From Lachnospiraceae bacterium (lineage in GTDB: Bacteria > Bacillota > Clostridia > Lachnospirales > Lachnospiraceae): a stretch of DNA of 64,000 nucleotides. This document shows, piece by piece, positions 57,198-64,000 of this stretch. A model generated the notes under the pieces. The model saw only the letters and a list, made by a program, of their open reading frames with translations. It did not search any database and was not told where the DNA came from. The stretch lies in NCBI GenBank assembly GCA_910575155.1, contig CAJTDX010000002.1, positions 62,001-126,000 of the forward strand, given 5' to 3'. The translations under genes and the position numbers were made by a program. How positions within the stretch are numbered: position 1 is the stretch's first letter; every line of letters begins with the position of its first letter.

Positions 57198-59954
57198 ATG
57201 CAGATAATTGGAGTTACTGGCGGAGCAGGAGCAGGCAAATCCGTCGTCTTAGAGTATTTGGAACAAAATTACAAGGTGAAGAATCTGGAAGCGGACAAAG
57301 TTGCCCGTATGCTGATGGAGCCGGAGACAGATTGTTATCTCAGACTTCAGAAATTTCTTCCGGCTGAGGTTTACAACAAGGATGAAACGATTAACCGCGA
57401 GGCTTTGGCAGAGGAACTGTTTGCATCTGATGAGCTGCGCCGGCGGGTAAACGATGTGGTGCATCCGGCAGTGAAAAATTATATTCTTGCCCAGATTTCC
57501 GAACAGGAAAAAATTGGAGTCATGGATTTTGTCGTTATTGAAGCTGCGCTGCTTATAGAAGAACATTATGAAGAAATTTGCGATGAACTCTGGTATATTC
57601 ATGCGGAAGAGGAAATCCGCAGGCAGAGACTGATCCACTCCAGAGGCTATTCCAGAGAGAAGGTGGAGCGGATTTTTGCCAGTCAGCTTCCGGAAAAAGA
57701 GTATCGCAGGTTCTGCCGGGTTGTGATTGATAACAATGGTACAAAAGAAGAGACATATTACCAGGTAGCGCAGGAAATCAAAGATAAGGGAGAAATGATA
57801 CGCATGGAACAACAATTAGACGGGATGCCGCTGGTGTTTGGTCTTGATATCGGAACCAGGAACGTAGTTGGAACAGTAGGATATAAAGAAAAAGAATCCG
57901 AGGAATTTATTGTAGTTGCGCAGCATGTAAGAGAGCATGAGACGCGCTCCATGCTCGACGGGCAGATCCACGATATCGGCCGGGTAGGGCGAACGATCAA
58001 TGCGGTAAAAAAAGAACTGGAACAGCAGCTTCATCTGACTTTGAACGATGTATGTATCGCGGCGGCGGGCCGTGTATTAAAAACAGTTAACACTACGGTA
58101 GAATATACATTTCCGGAAGAGACAGTAGTGACCGGTGAAGATGTTCACACACTCAATCTTCTGGGCGTGGAGAAAGCGCAGCAGATTTTAAACGAAAATA
58201 ATGATACCAAGTTCAAATTTTACTGCGTGGGATATTCTGCGGTGAAATATTATCTGAACGGAGATGCTTTTTCTAATCTGGAAGGGCATAAGGCAGAGAC
58301 AGTCAGCGAAGAGATTATTGTGACGTTCCTGCCGGAAGACGTGGTAGACGGCTTATATTCTGCAGTGGGACTTGCCGGACTCCGGGTGGCAAATATGACG
58401 TTGGAGCCTATTGCCGCCATCAATGTAGCGATTCCGGAGACATTCCGGATGCTGAACATTGCACTGGTGGACGTGGGAGCGGGAACCAGCGATATTTCAG
58501 TGACCAGAGACGGCAGTATCATTGCTTATGGTATGATTCCCAGCGCAGGAGACGAGATTACTGAGATGCTGGTACAGCATTATCTGGTGGATTTTAAAAC
58601 GGCAGAGCATATTAAATTAAGCTCCGGTACGGATGCCGAGATTGAATATCAGGATATTATGATGATTAAACATACCATTACCGCGGAAGAAGTATGGGGG
58701 CTGATGAAACCGCTGGTGGATGACCTGGTAGAGAGCATAGCGGCAAAAATCAAAGAATTAAACGGAGATAGGACGGTGAGCGCCGCTTTTGTCGTGGGCG
58801 GAGGCGGAAAAATTCACGGCTTTATTGAACATCTGTCCGAAGAACTGGAGCTGCCCCAGGAACGCGTGGCGCTTCGCGGAGAAGAAGTGCTTCAGGAAAT
58901 TCATTTCCTGCAGCCGGATATCCGGAAAGATCCGCTGATTGTAACGCCAGTGGGAATCTGTTTGAATTATTATGACCAGAGAAATAACTTCATTTTCGTG
59001 CGTTTTAACGGAGAGCGGATTAAACTGTATGATAATGATAATCTAACGATTGTGGACGCGGCATTGCAGGCAGGATTTCCCAATGAACAGTTATTCCCAA
59101 GACGGGGACAGGAGATTAATTTTACAGTCAATGGCAAAAAGCGTATTGCCAGAGGAGAAACCGGAGATTCCGCAATTGTCAGAGTCAATGGCCGTCTGAC
59201 CAATATCAACGCGCCACTGGAGGTAAACAGCGATATCGTTATCGAGCCGTCTACGCAGGGAGAGCCGGCGTTCTGCCGCCTGGAAGATCTGGAGGAATAC
59301 GGCCGCTCCATGCTGGATTTCGAAGTCAATGGGAAGAAGATTTCCTGTCCGAGGTTTGCGGAAGTCAACGGGGTTATGGAGCCGCCATATTATGAGATCC
59401 AGGAAAATGATGAGATTGAGATGATAAATTATTATACGGTGTCTCAGATTATAGAATTTATGGATGTGGAAATAGATATGGACGCCGACATTTTGGTAAA
59501 TAATAAGCCGGCGGAGCTGGATACATTGGTATATGAGAATTTCTCTATTGAGTGGAAAGTGCTTTCTTACCGTACGCATTCGTCTGACGTGGGGGGAAAA
59601 AACCTCAGCAAAGAGGAACTGAGAGAGCAGAGAATCCAGAAAATAATGGAGAAGAAGCAGATTCGGGAAGAGAAGGAAAAAGAGGAAAAAGAACTGGACA
59701 AGGAAGAACTGATCGAAGAAAAAGAGCCGGTCAAAGAGCCAAAACCGGCAGAACTCACAGTTATTGTCAATGATCTGCCCGTGACATTGAAAGGGAAGGA
59801 CTCTTACGTATTTGTAGATGTATTTGAATATATTAACTTTGATTTACACGCCGGAAACGGCAGGGCTGTAGTAACCAGATTAAACGGGGAATTTCCTTCT
59901 TATATGGCGGAGCTTGCGGAGGGTGACAAGATAGAAGTGTACTGGGAGGAATAA
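57198..59954 (+). CDS. coaE: Fusion of dephospho-CoA kinase and an FtsA-like ATPase
   Basis: One 918-residue frame joins two proteins usually encoded separately. Residues 1 to about 200 are CoaE, which phosphorylates dephospho-CoA in the last step of CoA synthesis: the P-loop GGAGAGKS (8-15), a DKVAR motif and a lid with RRQR. From residue 203 it is an actin/Hsp70-fold FtsA-like protein (GLDIGTRNVVG, VDVGAGTSD, VVGGGGKIHG), then several small beta domains, a Lys/Glu-rich linker (about 800-845) and a C-terminal beta-grasp-like end. The ATG at 57198 has GGAGG 5 bases upstream. An internal ATG at 57804 preceded by GGGAG could also give a separate FtsA-like protein. Confidence 0.85.
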   Translation: MQIIGVTGGAGAGKSVVLEYLEQNYKVKNLEADKVARMLMEPETDCYLRLQKFLPAEVYNKDETINREALAEELFASDELRRRVNDVVHPAVKNYILAQISEQEKIGVMDFVVIEAALLIEEHYEEICDELWYIHAEEEIRRQRLIHSRGYSREKVERIFASQLPEKEYRRFCRVVIDNNGTKEETYYQVAQEIKDKGEMIRMEQQLDGMPLVFGLDIGTRNVVGTVGYKEKESEEFIVVAQHVREHETRSMLDGQIHDIGRVGRTINAVKKELEQQLHLTLNDVCIAAAGRVLKTVNTTVEYTFPEETVVTGEDVHTLNLLGVEKAQQILNENNDTKFKFYCVGYSAVKYYLNGDAFSNLEGHKAETVSEEIIVTFLPEDVVDGLYSAVGLAGLRVANMTLEPIAAINVAIPETFRMLNIALVDVGAGTSDISVTRDGSIIAYGMIPSAGDEITEMLVQHYLVDFKTAEHIKLSSGTDAEIEYQDIMMIKHTITAEEVWGLMKPLVDDLVESIAAKIKELNGDRTVSAAFVVGGGGKIHGFIEHLSEELELPQERVALRGEEVLQEIHFLQPDIRKDPLIVTPVGICLNYYDQRNNFIFVRFNGERIKLYDNDNLTIVDAALQAGFPNEQLFPRRGQEINFTVNGKKRIARGETGDSAIVRVNGRLTNINAPLEVNSDIVIEPSTQGEPAFCRLEDLEEYGRSMLDFEVNGKKISCPRFAEVNGVMEPPYYEIQENDEIEMINYYTVSQIIEFMDVEIDMDADILVNNKPAELDTLVYENFSIEWKVLSYRTHSSDVGGKNLSKEELREQRIQKIMEKKQIREEKEKEEKELDKEELIEEKEPVKEPKPAELTVIVNDLPVTLKGKDSYVFVDVFEYINFDLHAGNGRAVVTRLNGEFPSYMAELAEGDKIEVYWEE

Positions 59955-59960
59955 CAGGGC

Positions 59961-60758
59961 ATGAAATTATGCAGTATTGCAAGCGGAAGCAGCGGAAATT
60001 GCATTTTTGCAGGCTCCGATACCACCAGTCTCATGATTGATACTGGAATCAGCGGCAAAAGAATAGAAGAAGGGCTTCGTGAAATCGGACATACTACCGG
60101 GGAAGTGGATGGAATTTTAATTACGCACGAGCATTCTGACCATATCAGCGGTCTGGGAGTGGTGGCAAGAAGATACGGGATTCCAATCTATGCCACAGAG
60201 GGGACGAAACAGGCAATTTTAAAAAGCAAAAGCGTGGGAGAGATTCCCAGGGAGCTGTTTCAGGAAATTCAGCCGGATGCAGAGTTTATGATTGGCGATA
60301 TTTCAGTAAGCCCGATTTCTATTTCGCACGATGCGGCGCAGCCAACCGCATATTTGCTGCGGCAGGGAAGAACATCCATGGCGGTGATGACGGATCTGGG
60401 CAGATATGACGATTATATTGTGGAGCGGCTGCAGAATCTGGACCTGATTTTATTAGAGGCAAACCATGATGTGCATATGCTGCAGGCGGGGAGATATCCG
60501 TATTATCTGAAACAGCGGATTTTGGGCGACAGAGGCCATCTCTCCAATGAGCGTTCGGGTCAGCTTTTAAGCCGCATTCTCCACGAACATTTAAAAACAG
60601 TGATACTTGGGCACTTGAGCAAAGAAAATAATTATGAGCAGCTGGCATACGAGACAGTACGGCTGGAAATCGACCTGGCAGATAATCCTTATCGCGCCGG
60701 GGATTTCCCGATTCATGTGGCAAAACGTGACATGCCGTCCGACGTTTTTGAAATTTAA
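59961..60758 (+). CDS. Metallo-beta-lactamase-fold hydrolase, WalJ/YycJ-like
   Basis: The 265-residue cytoplasmic protein shows the metallo-beta-lactamase motif THEHSDH near residue 57, plus the later SHDA, MTDLG and GHLS motifs. The N-terminus (CSIASGSSGNC) is typical of the YycJ/WalJ group, whose members are 5'-exonucleases or of unknown role linked to cell-wall control. It starts 6 bases after the CoaE-FtsA-like gene with GGGAGG upstream. There is no two-component system beside it. Confidence 0.88.
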   Translation: MKLCSIASGSSGNCIFAGSDTTSLMIDTGISGKRIEEGLREIGHTTGEVDGILITHEHSDHISGLGVVARRYGIPIYATEGTKQAILKSKSVGEIPRELFQEIQPDAEFMIGDISVSPISISHDAAQPTAYLLRQGRTSMAVMTDLGRYDDYIVERLQNLDLILLEANHDVHMLQAGRYPYYLKQRILGDRGHLSNERSGQLLSRILHEHLKTVILGHLSKENNYEQLAYETVRLEIDLADNPYRAGDFPIHVAKRDMPSDVFEI

Positions 60759-60840
60759 GGGATATTTACATAATGCGGCCACTACATAATCAGCGAAGTA
60801 ATTTATTTTAATATGTTTTATCATAGACTGGAGGAACAGG

Positions 60841-61125
60841 ATGGAAAAAAATATGGACAGAACAATTATTACAGTAGTGGGAAAAGATACCGTAGGGATT
60901 ATTGCCAGGGTGTGTACCTATCTCTCGGAACACCACATCAATGTGCTGGATATCAGCCAGACAATTGTACAGGAATTTTTCAATATGATGATGATTGCAG
61001 ATCTGAAAAATTCAGATAAGCCTTTTGACCAGTGCGCCAGAGATTTAGAAGCCCTGGGAGAAGAAATCGGTGTGAATATCAAATGCCAGCGGGAAGAAAT
61101 ATTTCAGAAAATGCACAGGATTTAA
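60841..61125 (+). CDS. ACT-domain protein, UPF0237 family
   Basis: The 94-residue protein is a single ACT-like domain (TIITVVGKDTVGIIARV start; NVLDISQTIVQEFFNMMM strand), so it should bind a small ligand, often an amino acid. GGAGG lies 6 bases before the ATG. It is followed after 9 bases by a UPF0210 protein. This pair is a conserved neighbourhood in many Firmicutes, but the function is not established. Confidence 0.9.
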   Translation: MEKNMDRTIITVVGKDTVGIIARVCTYLSEHHINVLDISQTIVQEFFNMMMIADLKNSDKPFDQCARDLEALGEEIGVNIKCQREEIFQKMHRI

Positions 61126-61134
61126 GGAGAAGCC

Positions 61135-62499
61135 ATGATAAATATCTGGGAAGTAAATGAGACAAATAAGATGATTGAGCAGGAAAATCTGGATGTGCGC
61201 ACCATCACGCTGGGAATCAGCCTGTTAGATTGTATAGATTCAGATCTGCAGAAATTAAATGATAAGATTTACCAGAAGATTACCACTACAGCAAAAAAAC
61301 TTGTGGAAACCGGAGAGGAAATTGAGCGGAATTACTGTATCCCGATCGTTAATAAAAGGATTTCAGTAACGCCTGTGGCACTGGTTGGCCAGTCGGCATG
61401 TAAGTCGCCGGAAGACTTTGTGACGATTGCAAAGACATTGGACCGGGCGGCGAAGACCGTGGGAGTAAATTTTATCGGAGGGTATTCCGCGCTGGTATCT
61501 AAGGGGATGACGGCAGGGGACGAACATCTGATTCGTTCCATCCCGCAGGCGCTTGCCGAAACGGAACGCGTGTGCAGCTCTGTGAACGTAGGCTCTACCA
61601 AGACGGGCATTGATATGGATGCAGTCAAATTGATGGGCGAAATTATATTAAAGACGGCAGAATATACCAAAGACAATGATTCTTTGGGGTGCGCCAAGCT
61701 GGTAGTTTTCTGCAACGCGCCGGATGACAATCCTTTTATGGCGGGCGCGTTCCATGGCGTGACAGAAGCGGACGCCATTATCAATGTGGGCGTTTCAGGG
61801 CCGGGCGTGGTAAAAAAAGCGCTGGAACAGGTGCGGGGCAAGAGTTTTGAGGCGCTCTGCGAGACCATCAAGAAGACGGCGTTTAAAATTACGCGCGTAG
61901 GGCAGCTTGTGGCACAGGAAGCAAGCCGGAGAATGGGGATTCCCTTTGGCATCATAGATTTGTCGCTGGCGCCGACCCCGGCAATCGGGGATTCCGTAGC
62001 AGAGATTTTAGAGGAGATCGGCCTGGAATATGCAGGCGCGCCCGGAACGACTGCCGCGCTGGCCCTTTTAAACGACCAGGTGAAGAAAGGCGGGATTATG
62101 GCTTCTTCTTACGTGGGCGGATTGAGCGGGGCGTTTATTCCTGTCAGCGAAGACCAGGGTATGATAGACGCGGTGGAAGCAGGCGCGCTGACGTTAGAAA
62201 AGCTGGAGGCAATGACGTGCGTCTGTTCCGTGGGACTTGATATGATCGCAATTCCAGGAGACGTTCCGGCGTCAACGGTTTCCGGCATCATTGCAGATGA
62301 AATGGCAATCGGAATGATTAATCAGAAGACAACCGCGGTTCGTTTGATTCCGGTTATTGGAAAAGGTATTGGAGAGACAGTAGAGTTTGGAGGATTATTG
62401 GGGCATGCGCCGGTAATGCAGGTAAATCGACATGGATGTGAGGCATTTATCAATCGTAAGGGAAGAATCCCGGCTCCGGTACACAGCTTTAAAAATTAA
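61135..62499 (+). CDS. UPF0210 (DUF711) protein
   Basis: The 454-residue cytoplasmic protein belongs to the UPF0210/PFL family, recognised by the start [16 protein letters not shown], the conserved [11 protein letters not shown] block, and Gly/Ala-rich later segments ([30 protein letters not shown]). Structures of the family resemble glycyl-radical-type barrels, but no activity is known. The start is ATG at 61135 with AAGGAG upstream. It is operonic with the ACT-domain gene. Confidence 0.9.
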   Translation: MINIWEVNETNKMIEQENLDVRTITLGISLLDCIDSDLQKLNDKIYQKITTTAKKLVETGEEIERNYCIPIVNKRISVTPVALVGQSACKSPEDFVTIAKTLDRAAKTVGVNFIGGYSALVSKGMTAGDEHLIRSIPQALAETERVCSSVNVGSTKTGIDMDAVKLMGEIILKTAEYTKDNDSLGCAKLVVFCNAPDDNPFMAGAFHGVTEADAIINVGVSGPGVVKKALEQVRGKSFEALCETIKKTAFKITRVGQLVAQEASRRMGIPFGIIDLSLAPTPAIGDSVAEILEEIGLEYAGAPGTTAALALLNDQVKKGGIMASSYVGGLSGAFIPVSEDQGMIDAVEAGALTLEKLEAMTCVCSVGLDMIAIPGDVPASTVSGIIADEMAIGMINQKTTAVRLIPVIGKGIGETVEFGGLLGHAPVMQVNRHGCEAFINRKGRIPAPVHSFKN

Positions 62500-62575
62500 A
62501 ATTAAAAATTGTGTAATCAGGTTTAGTGTGTTATGATAGAAGCAGAATATGAGAAAATGCACCGGAGGTGGAATC

Positions 62576-64000
62576 TTGAACGAGAGAGAAGATTACCTGG
62601 ACAGATTGTTACGGGGAATGGATGAAGAATCTGAGAATAACGAAACAGAAGAAGATTTTTTCAGCAGTCTTGGCGGTACGGTTTCCCAGGAGGCAGAGGA
62701 TGATTTTCTTAAGGAATTTGAAAAAAGCAGGGCTCAGTGGAACAACACGCCAGAAGAAGAACAGAATTTGGATGCGGATGATGTTGACCAGATTGTGAGC
62801 AATGTAAAAAATGGCATCCTTGAGGATACGGAGGATTACGGCGGTCTTGAAGAGTATGGCAGTCTTGAGGACGGTACGGATCTGTCTATTGACGAGTCTT
62901 TACAGAATTATACAGAAGAAGACGAGATGCTGGATGGGATTGGCAATAATTATGGGAATGACGATTCTGAGGTTATGGTCAATACCATGGATCAGGAAGG
63001 ACCGGAGGCGGATTATAACTCAGGAGAGGCAAATCAGGAGCTTTTGGATATGCTCTCAGGAATTGGAGAAGAAGACAGCCTGGGAGCGGAACATGCAGAA
63101 TCAGAGTTTTCTTTATTGGGAGACGATCCTCTGTTGAGTGAAGACGGGGATTTGAACATGCAGGATTCTTTAGAGAATCAGGAAGATTTGGAAGCTCCGC
63201 AGTCCGGGGAGGGAGAATCAGCGGCAGAGAGCCTGGCGAGACAACTGGAGAATCTGGGGCTTGATCTGGAAGAAGAGGACGATTCGCAAAAGCAGGAACC
63301 GGCGAAAAAGAAAAAGGATAAAAAGAAAAATAAAAAAGCTTCAGCGGATGAAGAGGAAAGCGGGGAAAAGCTGGGATTTTTCAAGCGGCTTTCCAAACTC
63401 TTATTTGACGGCGAGGAATTGATAGAGCTTTCAGAAGAGGAAACAAAAAAGCTGAAGGAAGAGGAAAGTAAGAAGGCAGCGGAAGCGGCGGAGGCCAAAG
63501 AGCGCAAAAAGCAGGAACAGCAGGAGAAAAAGGAACAGAAGAAGCAGGAGAACGCGGAAAAGAAAGCGCAAAAGGAAGCCAAAAAGCAGGAAAAGGCGAA
63601 GAAGAAGCAGGAAAAGAAAGAGACAATGGTAATCGAGAAGACGAAGCCGCTGCCAAAGGGGCCGGTTTTTCTGATTATAATGTTAGGTCTTTCTCTCGTG
63701 CTGCTGATTAATTTACTTACCAGCCAGACAGGCTACAGTCTCAGCATTGCCCAGGCAAAGGAATATTACGAACAGGGTGATTATGTGGAAGCTTATCGCT
63801 GTTTCGACCAGGGGTCCAAAGTACGCAAGGCAGATGAAGAACTGTATCATAAGGCGAGACTTACCGCATATCTGCAGCAGCCTTTGAACAGTTATCAGGT
63901 GTACCGGAAACAGAAGATGCACCAGGAAGCCTTGAGCGCGCTGATTCTGGGAGTGGGAAGATATGATAAGAACTCTTATGAAGCGGCAGCGTCAGGAGCG
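62576..64000 (+). CDS. Large acidic, single-membrane-span protein (3' end off window)
   Basis: The frame is open for 475 codons from a TTG at 62576, with GGAGGTG starting 13 bases upstream, and runs off the right edge. The order is: a very acidic Asp/Glu-rich region (1 to about 240), a Lys-rich patch, a short segment (EKLGFFKRLSKLLFDGEEL, near 265), a Lys/Glu/Ala-rich coiled region (to about 350), one membrane span (PVFLIIMLGLSLVLLINLL, near 362-380), then TPR-like helices outside (AKEYYEQGDYVEAYRCFDQG). A long charged cytoplasmic part with an external helical domain suggests a scaffold, but I do not recognise the family. Confidence 0.75.
   Translation, partial: MNEREDYLDRLLRGMDEESENNETEEDFFSSLGGTVSQEAEDDFLKEFEKSRAQWNNTPEEEQNLDADDVDQIVSNVKNGILEDTEDYGGLEEYGSLEDGTDLSIDESLQNYTEEDEMLDGIGNNYGNDDSEVMVNTMDQEGPEADYNSGEANQELLDMLSGIGEEDSLGAEHAESEFSLLGDDPLLSEDGDLNMQDSLENQEDLEAPQSGEGESAAESLARQLENLGLDLEEEDDSQKQEPAKKKKDKKKNKKASADEEESGEKLGFFKRLSKLLFDGEELIELSEEETKKLKEEESKKAAEAAEAKERKKQEQQEKKEQKKQENAEKKAQKEAKKQEKAKKKQEKKETMVIEKTKPLPKGPVFLIIMLGLSLVLLINLLTSQTGYSLSIAQAKEYYEQGDYVEAYRCFDQGSKVRKADEELYHKARLTAYLQQPLNSYQVYRKQKMHQEALSALILGVGRYDKNSYEAAASGA

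Overview
The window reads as ordinary chromosome of an anaerobic, low-to-mid GC Firmicute, most likely a Lachnospiraceae-type Clostridia (clostridial cluster XIVa). This is inferred from a butyrate-type thl-hbd-bcd-etfB-etfA cluster, class III (anaerobic) ribonucleotide reductase, a clostridial SleB-type hydrolase with a coiled-coil stalk, strong GGAGG ribosome sites, and GTG/TTG starts. No IS element, prophage, CRISPR array, rRNA or plasmid function was seen. One tRNA (Leu, CAA) is present. Both edges cut genes: rnc on the left, and a large acidic membrane protein on the right.

Layout. 1-6147: rnc(end)-smc-ftsY followed by ilvA. 6211-8761: an unusual cytoplasmic protein joining a ParB-like and a BMP-like domain, then a metallophosphoesterase. 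8888-13165: small membrane protein (-), galE (+), degenerate HD-GYP protein (-), secreted coiled-coil/SleB hydrolase. 13429-18801: thl, hbd, bcd, etfB, etfA for acetyl-CoA to butyryl-CoA, without crt. 18966-22681: ECF S-component, CapA-like protein, gpmI. 22925-26733: purC-purF-purB. 26796-29088: LicD-family protein and enolase. 29228-32288: orphan LytTR regulator (-), then a secreted Cys/Asp/His-rich repeat protein, an ECF sigma factor and an RsgI-like anti-sigma factor. 32487-34184: GGDEF-like/EAL protein. 34372-37076: siroheme sulfite/nitrite reductase (-) divergent from a LysR regulator. 37073-42861: HAD phosphatase, short-chain dehydrogenase, and an asymmetric heterodimeric ABC exporter. 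43060-43755 (-): heptad-repeat coiled-coil protein. 44155-46787: nrdD-nrdG behind two NrdR-like boxes. 46863-48683: chemoreceptor. 49092-49829: TrmB-family regulator bracketed by inverted copies of a ~78-bp palindromic element. 50075-51684: lysA-like decarboxylase and a small conserved protein. 51754-51836 (-): tRNA-Leu. 52027-57175: RidA, aminopeptidase P, DNA polymerase I. 57198-59954: one uninterrupted frame joining dephospho-CoA kinase to an FtsA-like protein. 59961-62499: WalJ/YycJ-like metallo-hydrolase, ACT-domain protein and its UPF0210 partner. 62576-64000: partial membrane protein.

How it works together. Most genes are housekeeping: chromosome segregation, protein targeting, glycolysis, purines, dNTPs and butyrate chemistry. 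The parts most worth a second look are the CoaE-FtsA-like fusion, the sigma/anti-sigma/His-rich secreted protein locus (30395-32288), the ParB-like/BMP-like protein, and the TrmB cassette with its flanking inverted repeats and a palindrome over its own -10 element. Starts were chosen mainly from ribosome-binding sites. All family calls are from sequence motifs read by eye; no database search was run.
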